Assembly: GCA_031551775.1 (NCBI GenBank)
Contig: JAVBND010000012.1
Coordinates: 1-64,000 of the forward strand
Source of the DNA: Anaerozeibacter sp031551775
Lineage (GTDB): Bacteria > Bacillota > Clostridia > Christensenellales > Aristaeellaceae
Direction of reading: 5' to 3'
Length of the DNA: 64,000 nt
A model generated the notes under the pieces. That model was not told the DNA's origin, made no database searches, and worked only from the letters and a program-made list of their open reading frames with translations. Every line of letters begins with the position of its first letter. Position 1 is the stretch's first letter. Positions 1 through 7,511 of the stretch are shown here, in pieces. Made by a program: the position numbers and the translations under genes.

Positions 1-34
1 ATACATTCTGTTCGTAAGGAAACTGATCGAGCAA

Positions 35-110
35 GGGGCATTAGCGCAGTTGGTAGCGCGTTTGAATGGCATTCAAAAGGTCAGGGGTTCGACTCCCCTA
101 TGCTCCACCA
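35..110 (+). tRNA. tRNA-Ala (anticodon GGC)
   Basis: A full cloverleaf is visible. The acceptor arm GGGGCAT pairs with ATGCTCC and carries the G3:U70 wobble pair that marks alanine tRNAs. The anticodon stem TTTGA/TCAAA encloses the loop ATGGCAT, giving anticodon GGC. The T-loop reads GGTTCGACTCC, the discriminator base is A, and CCA is encoded at 108-110. Mobile-element remnants begin just downstream, so this tRNA 3' end is a plausible former integration site; that part is inference. Confidence 0.96.
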
Positions 111-115
111 CAATT

Positions 116-148
116 TGTCTGAAAACGCTAGTTTTCAGACATTTTTTT
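116..148 (+). terminator. Rho-independent terminator of the tRNA-Ala transcript
   Basis: A perfect 11-bp stem, TGTCTGAAAAC (116-126) with GTTTTCAGACA (131-141), closes a GCTA loop and is followed by seven T residues (142-148). Confidence 0.92.
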
Positions 149-213
149 GCACACATACACGCATTTAACCTGCAAAACGGAGAAAAAAGAGGGTTTTCCA
201 CCCTCTATCCGAT

Positions 214-906
214 GTGCTTTCCCCACTTTTTCGCCCTCAATCGCATAAGAAGCGTGACCGTAACTACCGCGCCCGCGCCTGGTCTCACATGGACAAATCG
301 GTCGAGGCAATGAACAAAGCCTCCCATTACGACGCTAAAGCCAAAGCCGCCGAGCGCAACACCACGATTTACGACGATGACCCCGAAGCGCTGCCCAAGC
401 TGTGCGAGAAGTTAGCCGCCCTTGAAGCCGATCACGCCGCCATGAAGACCATTAACGCCTACTATCGCAAGCACAAGACCCTGACCGGTTGCCCCGACCT
501 CGCCGACCACATAGCCGAACGAATCAACGCGAGCATGGCGCGTTCATGCCATAAGAATCCCGTGCCCTATGAAGCCTGGGCACTCTCCAACAATAACGCC
601 AACATCAAGCGCATCCGTGACCGCATCGCCAAATTGGAAGAGCGCGCCCGATCCGGGTTCGGGTTCGAGGGCTGGGCTTTCGAGGGCGGCGAGGTGATCG
701 TGAACGAGGCTGAAAACCGGTTGCAAATCGTGTTCAACGGCAAGCCCGCCGAGGATGTGCGCGCCAAGCTCAAGGCAAACGGTTTCTGCTGGGCGCCCAG
801 TCAAAAGGCATGGCAGCGCCAGTTGACCAGAAATGCCCTCTTCGCCGCGCGCCACATCGAAGTGCTACGCATAATACAAACGCCGCCCTGCACTTTTGAG
901 GCATAA
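214..906 (+). CDS. DUF3560-like mobile-element protein, probably 5'-truncated
   Basis: The 230-residue product resembles the C-terminal part of DUF3560-type proteins carried by conjugative elements and phages. There is a basic SHKKRDRN segment near residue 10 (family members have a similar SEKRHRR stretch), then a charged helical region with DDPEALPKLCEKLAALE, and a C-terminal section containing NRLQIVFNGKP and AWQRQLTRNA that is typical of such element proteins. Family members usually have an additional N-terminal region that is absent here, because the reading frame starts only about 65 bases after the tRNA terminator. The GTG start has no clear ribosome binding site, so the gene may be a remnant. 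Function is unknown. Family assignment is from remembered pattern, not a search. Confidence 0.55.
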   Translation: MLSPLFRPQSHKKRDRNYRARAWSHMDKSVEAMNKASHYDAKAKAAERNTTIYDDDPEALPKLCEKLAALEADHAAMKTINAYYRKHKTLTGCPDLADHIAERINASMARSCHKNPVPYEAWALSNNNANIKRIRDRIAKLEERARSGFGFEGWAFEGGEVIVNEAENRLQIVFNGKPAEDVRAKLKANGFCWAPSQKAWQRQLTRNALFAARHIEVLRIIQTPPCTFEA

Positions 907-951
907 ACGCCGCCCTGCACTTTCCCCAAATCCGCAAGCGTTTGCGGATTT
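907..951 (+). repeat. 45-bp repeat, copy 1, containing a hairpin
   Basis: These 45 bases match 1562-1606 with two differences, and the two copies bracket the toxin-antitoxin genes. A perfect 13-bp inverted repeat (CCCAAATCCGCAA, 925-937, with TTGCGGATTTGGG, 942-954) lies at the right end. The first 17 bases of the repeat are also present at 880-896 (19 bases when the preceding AA is included), at the end of the DUF3560-like gene. Confidence 0.8.
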
Positions 952-962
952 GGGCATCGTCC

Positions 963-991
963 TTGACATTTGCCCTTACCAGTGCTATCAT
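963..991 (+). promoter_or_regulatory. Sigma-A promoter of the toxin-antitoxin operon
   Basis: TTGACA (963-968), a 17-bp spacer and TATCAT (986-991). The toxin ribosome binding site GGAGG at 1002-1006 follows directly, so the 5' leader must be very short (about 15 nt). Confidence 0.75.
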
Positions 992-1012
992 ATATGAGGA
1001 CGGAGGACGCCA

Positions 1013-1255
1013 ATGAAGATTATCCTAAAGAAACAACCGCAGAAATATCTCGCCTCCGTGGACATTCCCACGCGCGAGAAACTATACCGCGCGCTCGATT
1101 CCTTGAAGCGGCTGGAAGGCGACATCGTGCGCTTGAAAGGCTCAAACCTGTACCGCTTCAAGATCGCGCACTATCGAATTCTCTTTGAGATTGACAAAGA
1201 CGGGCAAATCATCATCGTGGAAACCATCAACACGCGCACGAACATCAAGTATTGA
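1013..1255 (+). CDS. RelE/ParE-family toxin of a type II toxin-antitoxin system
   Basis: An 80-residue protein of typical RelE/ParE size. The fold signature is visible: an N-terminal helical part (EKLYRALDSLKRLEGD), then a beta-rich half with VRLKGSNLYRFKIAHYRILFEI, in which a YR.....YRILFEI strand carries the basic and aromatic residues usual in these ribosome-dependent mRNA interferases or gyrase poisons. The ATG is preceded by GGAGG with 6-nt spacing. The toxin gene precedes the antitoxin gene, 13 bp apart, so they form one operon. The activity (RelE-like RNase or ParE-like) cannot be told from sequence by eye. Confidence 0.82.
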   Translation: MKIILKKQPQKYLASVDIPTREKLYRALDSLKRLEGDIVRLKGSNLYRFKIAHYRILFEIDKDGQIIIVETINTRTNIKY

Positions 1256-1268
1256 GGGAGGCAAGACC

Positions 1269-1550
1269 ATGAATGCCAAAGAATTTGAAAAGAAGTTGAG
1301 CGCGCTTCCCGTTGTCGAGCCGGACGCGGAGGACTTGCGCGCCATGAAGAGCATTGACCGTTCGGATGCCAGCGGCATCGAGCTTGAGGAATTCAAAGCC
1401 GCGCTGGAATACAGCGGCAAGCTTTCACTCCGCATACCGAAATCGCTACACCAGACCCTAAGCGAGCAAGCCAAGCGCGAAGGCGTAAGCCTCAACCAAT
1501 ACGCGCTATATAAACTCAGCCAGCCCACGCAGCAACCTCCGATGCATTAA
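1269..1550 (+). CDS. HicB/Arc-like ribbon-helix-helix antitoxin
   Basis: A 93-residue acidic protein whose C-terminal third is a ribbon-helix-helix DNA-binding domain: a strand LSLRIPKSLH, then helix TLSEQAKREG and the hallmark GVSLNQYALYKLS. This C-terminal form is typical of HicB antitoxins, but here it is paired with a RelE-type toxin instead of HicA. The N-terminal ~50 residues are acidic and would bind the toxin. I chose the ATG after GGGAGGCAAGACC in preference to an upstream in-frame start that would overlap the toxin. The protein presumably represses its own promoter (963-991); that is inferred from family behaviour. Confidence 0.75.
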   Translation: MNAKEFEKKLSALPVVEPDAEDLRAMKSIDRSDASGIELEEFKAALEYSGKLSLRIPKSLHQTLSEQAKREGVSLNQYALYKLSQPTQQPPMH

Positions 1551-1561
1551 GCGACGGCATT

Positions 1562-1606
1562 ACGCCGCCCAGCACTTTCCCCAAATCCGCAACCGTTTGC
1601 GGATTT
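1562..1606 (+). repeat. 45-bp repeat, copy 2, containing a hairpin
   Basis: This is the second copy of the 907-951 repeat (43 of 45 bases identical). Its inverted repeat is shorter: AAATCCGCAA (1583-1592) with TTGCGGATTT (1597-1606). A degraded third start of the same unit follows at about 1619-1637. Confidence 0.8.
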
Positions 1607-1617
1607 CCCACTATACT

Positions 1618-1682
1618 AACCGCCGCCCCTGACTTTCCGTAGTCAACCGGGCGGCGGTTGAGTCTATCTTTTTAATCTTTTT
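1618..1682 (+). terminator. Putative terminator downstream of the toxin-antitoxin unit
   Basis: An 11-bp perfect stem AACCGCCGCCC (1618-1628) with GGGCGGCGGTT (1649-1659), with an inner GACT/AGTC stem, is followed by T-rich sequence at 1665-1682. The T-rich stretch starts several bases after the stem, so termination strength is uncertain. Confidence 0.5.
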
Positions 1683-2198
1683 CCTATAGCGCGCCAACCT
1701 CTACAGGTTTTGCGGATAAGGTACAATAAGTTTCGCCCAATTATCCAGGCCCCCATCCAGTAGCTGCCGAAGTCGCAATGCCGTCGTAGTCGTCGTGCCT
1801 GTGGATATGTGGATAACGCTGGCGCTGTCCCAGAACATTGTCAAGTACATCGCCAAGTGCAACAAAGGTCGGTGCAAAACGCATATTTTGCGCCCCAAAG
1901 CCATGCTCAATTTCTGAATTTTGAGAAATCTGCACTTTTAGTTGATTCGGTCGATTACACCGATCATGGCATTCCTGGGATGCCGGACTTGGTGTGCGCT
2001 TTTTTCTTGCTTTTTTGATCAATATGGGTGTCCGTCCCATGAAAAACGGCCCCGTTGCAGTTTCTTGGCTTCTGCAACAGGGCCTGCCGTCCTGCAAATT
2101 CGGTGTTCTCGCCCTACGAAATGACCCTTTTGCAGTTTTGAAACACGCGCGAACCAATCCCATTAAAAAAGTGCACACAATTACAAATATGCCCTCAA
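1660..2198. other. Gene-poor stretch with degraded coding sequence
   Basis: No intact gene is convincing here. One plus-strand frame near 1790-1917 reads like eroded coding sequence (it includes WITLALSQNIVKYIAKCNKG and ends at a TGA at 1915-1917) but lacks a start, and a different frame near 2028-2170 also looks coding-like; I recognise neither. A hairpin GGCCCCGTTGCAG (2048-2060) with CTGCAACAGGGCC (2072-2084) is followed, on the minus strand, by a run of T residues (2042-2046) and could be a minus-strand terminator of a lost gene. The stretch is best read as mobile-element debris. Confidence 0.45.
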
Positions 2199-2228
2199 TT
2201 GAATTGGAACCATGTTTGGTGATATAAT
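2199..2228 (+). promoter_or_regulatory. Sigma-A promoter of the sulfatase-yesN-yesM operon
   Basis: TTGAAT (2199-2204), an 18-bp spacer and a perfect TATAAT (2223-2228). The ribosome binding site GGAAGGAG of the sulfatase gene follows at 2251-2258. Confidence 0.75.
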
Positions 2229-2265
2229 CAATGTGTATATTTCATTGGGCGGAAGGAGAACCGAT

Positions 2266-3585
2266 ATGAACGTGGTCTTTGCTTTTTCCGATCAGCACCG
2301 CTTGCAATCGACCGGCTTCGGCGGCGATTCCGTGGTCAAAACGCCTGTGATGGACCGTATGGCGCGCGAGGCGTGTAACTTTACCATGGCGATATCCGGC
2401 CAGCCGGTGTGCTGTGCCTATCGGGCCAGCCTGATGAGCGGACAATACCCGCAGACGCATGGCGTGATTCTCAATGACGCTCCGTTTGACACGCAGGCGA
2501 CGTGTTTGGCGGACGCCTTTCGCCTGGCGGGCTACGATACAGCCTATATCGGCAAGTGGCACATCAACGGCCACGGGCGCAGCGCCTATATTCCGCCCGA
2601 ACGGCGGCGTGGATTTGCGTATTGGAAAACCCTTGAATGCACGCACGATTACAACGCATCGGACTATTTCAGCGGGGATGAACGCACATTGTCGCGCTGG
2701 GATGGTTATGACGCGTTTTCGCAAACCGACGATGCCCTGGATTACCTAAAAAAGCGCGAGCGCACGCGGCCGGTTTTTCTCATGCTCTCCTGGGGCCCGC
2801 CGCACAACCCATACGGCACCGCGCCGGAGGCTTACCGGAGGCGATATCCCGCCGATGAAGGCGCGCTGCGGCCCAACGTACCCTTTGAGATGCGCGCGCT
2901 GGCCGCCCGGGACGTGGCGGGCTACAATGCGCATGTGGCCGCCATCGATGACTGCCTTGGACGGCTGCTTCAGGGGCTTGAAGCGCTTGACATGACGAAG
3001 GACACCATCGTGGTCTACACATCCGATCATGGCGACATGCTCTATTCGCAAGGCGTTCAGGGCAAGCAAAAGCCTTGGGACGAGTCCATCCGCGTGCCCT
3101 TTGTTCTCAAAGACCCGCGCGCCACGGCCAGGACGCTCTCGACGCCGCTGAATTCGCCCGATATTATGCCCACCCTGCTCGACCTGTGCGGGCTTGCCGT
3201 ACCGGAGAGCGTTGAAGGGCAAAGCCACGCGCAGGCGGTTCTAAACGGCGCCGAGCGAAATATTGAGGCCGCGCTCATCCAGTGCATCCACCCCTGCGGC
3301 GGCTGGCACAAGTTCGCGGGCGGGCGTGAGTACCGGGGCGTTCGCACCGCGCGTTATACCTTTGTGCGCGATCTAAACGGCCCATGGTTGCTTTATGACA
3401 ACCAGGAAGATCCTTACCAGATGGACAATTTGCTCGATTGGGATCGATCGCCCCGGATCATGAAATCGCTCGAGGAGACCCTTCGCGCGCTGCTCACCGC
3501 GCGGGATGACGCGTTTTTGCCCGGCAGAGCGTACCTCAAAAAGTGGGGATACCAAGTGGACTTCATCGGAACGATGCCTTACTGA
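2266..3585 (+). CDS. Sulfatase, Cys-type, cytoplasmic
   Basis: A type I sulfatase (alkaline-phosphatase superfamily) of 439 residues that hydrolyses sulfate esters. The modification motif is C49-C-A-Y-R53 within QPVCCAYRASLMSG, which fits the CxAxR pattern whose cysteine is converted to formylglycine by a radical-SAM maturase (anSME). Metal ligands are suggested by SDQH near residue 9 and TSDHGD in the second half. No signal peptide is present, so it should act inside the cell on imported saccharides. The ATG at 2266 has GGAAGGAG upstream; an earlier in-frame ATG lacks one. It is the first gene of an operon with the YesN/YesM-type regulators. No anSME gene lies in this window. Confidence 0.88.
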   Translation: MNVVFAFSDQHRLQSTGFGGDSVVKTPVMDRMAREACNFTMAISGQPVCCAYRASLMSGQYPQTHGVILNDAPFDTQATCLADAFRLAGYDTAYIGKWHINGHGRSAYIPPERRRGFAYWKTLECTHDYNASDYFSGDERTLSRWDGYDAFSQTDDALDYLKKRERTRPVFLMLSWGPPHNPYGTAPEAYRRRYPADEGALRPNVPFEMRALAARDVAGYNAHVAAIDDCLGRLLQGLEALDMTKDTIVVYTSDHGDMLYSQGVQGKQKPWDESIRVPFVLKDPRATARTLSTPLNSPDIMPTLLDLCGLAVPESVEGQSHAQAVLNGAERNIEAALIQCIHPCGGWHKFAGGREYRGVRTARYTFVRDLNGPWLLYDNQEDPYQMDNLLDWDRSPRIMKSLEETLRALLTARDDAFLPGRAYLKKWGYQVDFIGTMPY

Positions 3586-3599
3586 CGGGAGGCGAAATC

Positions 3600-4679
3600 A
3601 TGAGCGTGAGCGTATACATCGCGGAGGACGAAGAGTGGATCCGCATGGGGCTAAAAAAGATGATCCGATGGCAGGCGCTTGGGCTTGAACTGGCGGGCGA
3701 AGCCGAAGACGGCGAAACTGCGGTCCAACAAATCCTCGCCTTGCGCCCTCAAATCCTGCTAAGCGACATTCGCATGCCGCTCGTCAGCGGCCTTGAGGTG
3801 GCGCGGCGCGTACAGGCGGAATTGCCCGAACTCAAGACCATCTTCATCAGCGGTCACCGTGATTTTGAATATGCCCAGCAAGCCATCGACCTGCGCTCGG
3901 TAAAATACATGCTCAAGCCCGTGGACGACGAGGAACTCAATCAGGTACTCATGCAGGTGACGCGGGAATTGCTGACGAAAAACGCCTCCCCCGCCGCGCC
4001 TTCGTCCATCATCAACCTGCTTGGCGCGCCGGTTCCATCGCAAGCGATCATGCAGCGGGTGACCGTCGGCATTGAATTGGGCGATCCCGATCAGGCGCCA
4101 ATGCTCGCCAAGGAAGTTCACTCAGAACTTGATTCGCTCGCCTTGAGCCAGAGCGACGCACTGGCATACCTTACCACACTGTGCATGGATACCGCCTCAC
4201 ACCTTCGGCGCAAGGGATTTGACGTCGCCGCGGGACCAGACGAGCTCAAAGCCTATATGGCGCATCCCCGGAAAAGCGACTCGGACGATTGGGTGGTCAG
4301 ATGGTTAAGCGCGCTGGCCGGGGAAGTCATGCGTTCGCGTTCAGGCGGCGTCACCCAGATCATCGAGCGCGTCAAGGATTACATCGACAACCACTACACC
4401 TGGGATATCTCGCTAAGTCAAATGGCCGAGCGATTCTACATCAATCTCCCCTACCTCTCAAGCGCTTTCAAGCGCGTCGTGGGACAAAACTTTCAGGATT
4501 ATATCCTGAAAAAGCGCATGGACAAGGCGGCTGAGATTTTGCTTGAGACGCAGTTGAGCGTTGCGGAAGTGGCGTCCATTGTGGGGTACGACGATGTCCG
4601 GCATTTTTCAAGGATGTTCAAAAAACACCTGGGCATGAACCCGTCCGACTACAGGGTTTGCCCGCGCGAGGCGCCATGA
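3600..4679 (+). CDS. YesN-type response regulator with AraC DNA-binding domain
   Basis: A 359-residue response regulator. The receiver domain (about residues 1-120) has the acidic pocket EDE (9-11), phospho-acceptor Asp56 in LLSDIRMP and Lys in KYMLKPVDD. The C-terminal 100 residues form two AraC-type helix-turn-helix motifs, with LSQMAERFYINLPYLSSAFK and VAEVASIVGYDDVRHFSRMFK. The stop codon overlaps the start of the kinase gene, so the two are translationally coupled. By analogy with Bacillus YesMN it should activate the neighbouring sugar-transport and hydrolase operon; the inducing saccharide is not known. Confidence 0.93.
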   Translation: MSVSVYIAEDEEWIRMGLKKMIRWQALGLELAGEAEDGETAVQQILALRPQILLSDIRMPLVSGLEVARRVQAELPELKTIFISGHRDFEYAQQAIDLRSVKYMLKPVDDEELNQVLMQVTRELLTKNASPAAPSSIINLLGAPVPSQAIMQRVTVGIELGDPDQAPMLAKEVHSELDSLALSQSDALAYLTTLCMDTASHLRRKGFDVAAGPDELKAYMAHPRKSDSDDWVVRWLSALAGEVMRSRSGGVTQIIERVKDYIDNHYTWDISLSQMAERFYINLPYLSSAFKRVVGQNFQDYILKKRMDKAAEILLETQLSVAEVASIVGYDDVRHFSRMFKKHLGMNPSDYRVCPREAP

Positions 4680-6484
4680 AACCGAGAAACAGCTTGAGGG
4701 TCAAGATCATCGCATCCTTTGTCGCCGTCATCTTCATCGCGGTGGCGGCCATAACGCTGTATACCTATACGGACACCCGCGCCTTGCTGACCCATCGGGA
4801 GATCGACAGCATGCAGCGGGAACTTCGCGTCATTTCAGACAAGGTAAACGCCTACCTCGAAAAGATCGAACTGATCCCCGCCTTCACCTATGAAGACAAT
4901 GTGCAAACGCTGTTGAGCCGCGCACCTGACGAGAACAACATTGACGCCATGATGCGCCTGATCAATTTTCGCCAGTTTTATTATAAGCGCCTTGCGTCGC
5001 TGAACTTCGACCGCGAGATGCAGGACATCTATTTCATTTATCCCGACGGCGAAGTGCTGCACAAAGGCGCGGGCATCTACGACAATGGCTATGACTTTAC
5101 CAAGACCCGCTGGTACCAGGCCGCCGTCAAGGCGCGCGGCGCCAGCGTGATCATCGACACCCACCGCCAGGTCTACAACCGGCCCGACCGCTACGATCCG
5201 GACAAGGGCGAAGCGTGCCTGGGCATCGCCATGGCAGTCATGCGGCGCAATGCCGATGAACTGCTCGGCGTATTGATGATGGATTTGAAGCTCGATGAAA
5301 TCAACCGAATCCTGGAGCCGCTGCTGCTGGGGTACAACTCCCGCGTGTTTTTCGCCAACAACCAAGGCGAAATTCTCTTTGACACCACGGGAAAACAGAC
5401 GCTGGGGCAGATGCTGCCCGAACGGCTCACGGGCGGCCTGGATGGCGTCAGCGGGAGCTTTTCCGCCGTCGTCGATCAAGATGACATGACGATTACCTAT
5501 TTAAAGGCCGATAAAACCGGCTGGTGGATGATCAACCTCAATCAGACCGCGCTGATACTGACCGATATCATGTCCCAGCAGCGAAATGTATTGCTGGTGG
5601 CGCTGGTGGCCTTTATCGCCACGGCGACGCTGGCGGCGGTGTTTTCGCGGCGCATCTTCAAGCCTCTCGAAGAGATGGCGCACGCGCTCGACCGGGTCAA
5701 AGACGGTGAACTGGACGTGCAAATCCCGATCGGTTCAAAGGACGAGATCGGGCTGCTGGCGCGCTCGTTCAACGCCATGTCCAGTCAATTGATGAGCCTC
5801 ATCCGAGAGAACTACCTGATCCGCCTGCGCGAAAAGGACGCGCAAATTGAATCGCTCCAATCCCAGATCAATCCCCATTTCCTCTACAACACCCTCGAAT
5901 CGATCAATTGCATCGCCCAGGTGCGCGAAATCAAGGAAATCAGTGTAATATCGCTCTCGCTGGCCCGGATGCTGCGCCACAGCTTTCGCGAGGGGCGCTC
6001 CTTTGTGCGCATACGCGATGAACTCGACAATGTGACCCACTATATGAACATCCAGAAGATCCGCTTTGCCCGGCGCATTGAAATGCAGGTGGAGATCGAG
6101 GAGGCGGTGCTTAACTACCTCATCATCCGCATGGCGCTTCAGCCGCTGGTCGAAAACGTCATTCAGCACGGCCTGGAAAACAGCAACCGGCTGGTCAAGA
6201 TGCGCATCGTCGCGCGCAAAGAGGGCGAACTGATCTCGGTTTGCGTGTGGGACGACGGGCCCGGTTTTTCGCCCGAGCGGCTCAGCGAAATCCGCGCGCG
6301 TCTGTCAGAGCCCATTCGTTTTGACAGAGGCGGCGCGCGCACGCACATCGGCCTGAGCAACCTAAACAGCCGCCTCAAGCTGCATTACGGCGAGGCGTTT
6401 GGCCTGTCGATCGAGAGCGAGGAGGGCATTTATACCGCGGTGCGTTTCCGCGTTCCGAAACAGAGTCAAAACGAGCCTGATTAA
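4676..6484 (+). CDS. YesM-type sensor histidine kinase
   Basis: A 602-residue membrane kinase. There are transmembrane segments near residues 10-31 and 303-324, between them an extracellular Cache-like sensor region (contains IYFIYPDGEVLHKG), then a HAMP linker (FKPLEEMAHALDRVKDGELD), the His_kinase block QSQINPHFLYNTLESI with phospho-histidine around residue 401, and an ATPase domain with N-box LQPLVENVIQHG and G-box DDGPGFS. The gene overlaps yesN by 4 bp (ATGA). It should sense an extracellular sugar, possibly with the binding protein encoded downstream, and phosphorylate the response regulator. Confidence 0.93.
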   Translation: MKPRNSLRVKIIASFVAVIFIAVAAITLYTYTDTRALLTHREIDSMQRELRVISDKVNAYLEKIELIPAFTYEDNVQTLLSRAPDENNIDAMMRLINFRQFYYKRLASLNFDREMQDIYFIYPDGEVLHKGAGIYDNGYDFTKTRWYQAAVKARGASVIIDTHRQVYNRPDRYDPDKGEACLGIAMAVMRRNADELLGVLMMDLKLDEINRILEPLLLGYNSRVFFANNQGEILFDTTGKQTLGQMLPERLTGGLDGVSGSFSAVVDQDDMTITYLKADKTGWWMINLNQTALILTDIMSQQRNVLLVALVAFIATATLAAVFSRRIFKPLEEMAHALDRVKDGELDVQIPIGSKDEIGLLARSFNAMSSQLMSLIRENYLIRLREKDAQIESLQSQINPHFLYNTLESINCIAQVREIKEISVISLSLARMLRHSFREGRSFVRIRDELDNVTHYMNIQKIRFARRIEMQVEIEEAVLNYLIIRMALQPLVENVIQHGLENSNRLVKMRIVARKEGELISVCVWDDGPGFSPERLSEIRARLSEPIRFDRGGARTHIGLSNLNSRLKLHYGEAFGLSIESEEGIYTAVRFRVPKQSQNEPD

Positions 6485-6516
6485 AATACTGCACGCATTT
6501 TCCAAAATGTATCCCC

Positions 6517-6545
6517 TTGCTCATGGCGCTTCGCCACTTTATACT
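6517..6545 (+). promoter_or_regulatory. Promoter of the sugar-transport/rhamnosidase operon
   Basis: TTGCTC (6517-6522), a 17-bp spacer and TATACT (6540-6545), 38 bp before the GTG start of the first permease. The imperfect -35 would suit activation by the adjacent AraC-type regulator, though no operator could be defined by eye. Confidence 0.6.
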
Positions 6546-6583
6546 AGATACAGTTCGAAATTCCCTGATGGGAGGCGCCGTCC

Positions 6584-7492
6584 GTGCAAAAGAGTTATAC
6601 CCCCTCTCTGGGCACCCGGATCCTGAAAGCCCGCACAGCATACGCTTTTCTCCTGCCGATCTTCATCTTTCTTGGCGTATTCAAATACTATACCTTCCTG
6701 TGCGCGATGGTTGAATCGCTGTTCAAATGGAATGGTGCGAACATCAACCAGTTCATTGGCTTTGACAACTATGTGGCTTTGTTTAAAGACAAGACGTTCT
6801 TGACGTCCATGGGAAACCTCTTGGTCTTCACCCTGAGCAACGTGGTCAAATCGCTCACCTTTCCGCTGTTTGCCGCTATGATGGTGTACGCGTGCAAGAG
6901 CCGCCGGGTATCCAATTTCTTTCGTTTAACCTACATCGTCCCCATGGTGGTTCCCAACCTGGTTGTGCTGCTCATGTGGAGCTGGATTTATTCCTTTGAC
7001 ACCGGCGCGCTCAACAAGCTGCTGGAAGTCGTCGGACTTGAAGCGATGAAAAAGGCGTGGCTCGGCACATCGACCACCGCCATGGGTTCGATCATCATGA
7101 TCGGCTTTCCCTTCGTGGGCGCACTGGGTCTTCAGTTCTTGGTATACCTCGGCGGCCTCATCAACATCCCCGAAGAAATCAACGAATCGGCCAGCCTTGA
7201 CGGCGTCAATTGGCTCCAAAGCATCCTCTACATACAGCTTCCCATGCTCAAGGGGCAAATGAAGATGTTCCTGATGCTGGCGCTGATCAATTCGCTTCAG
7301 ACGTTTGAAAACATACTGGTTTTGACCAACGGCGGTCCAGGCAAGAGCACGGTGGTGCCGGCGCTGTACATGTACAACCAGGCGTTTACCTACGGAAACC
7401 TCGGGTACGCTTCGGCAATCGGCGTGGTGGTCTTCGCCATCTGCATGGTGTTCACCGTCATCAATTACAAGTTTATCAGGACCGATGAGTAA
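6584..7492 (+). CDS. Sugar ABC transporter permease, MalF/UgpA type
   Basis: A 302-residue inner-membrane protein with six or so hydrophobic segments, starting with AYAFLLPIFIFLGVFKY. The EAA loop that contacts the ATPase is visible as EEINESASLDGVNWLQSILYIQLP. The GTG start has GGGAGG (6570-6575) at good spacing. It pairs with the permease encoded directly downstream and the binding protein after it. No ATPase gene is present in this locus, so a shared MsmX/UgpC-type ATPase encoded elsewhere is expected. Confidence 0.92.
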   Translation: MQKSYTPSLGTRILKARTAYAFLLPIFIFLGVFKYYTFLCAMVESLFKWNGANINQFIGFDNYVALFKDKTFLTSMGNLLVFTLSNVVKSLTFPLFAAMMVYACKSRRVSNFFRLTYIVPMVVPNLVVLLMWSWIYSFDTGALNKLLEVVGLEAMKKAWLGTSTTAMGSIIMIGFPFVGALGLQFLVYLGGLINIPEEINESASLDGVNWLQSILYIQLPMLKGQMKMFLMLALINSLQTFENILVLTNGGPGKSTVVPALYMYNQAFTYGNLGYASAIGVVVFAICMVFTVINYKFIRTDE

Positions 7493-7511
7493 GGCTGGAG
7501 GCGATGACGAA

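Noticed and set aside
970..1188. Alternative 72-codon frame over the toxin gene
   Set aside because: It is a different frame over the RelE-type gene; the GGAGG and family pattern support the 1013-1255 frame.
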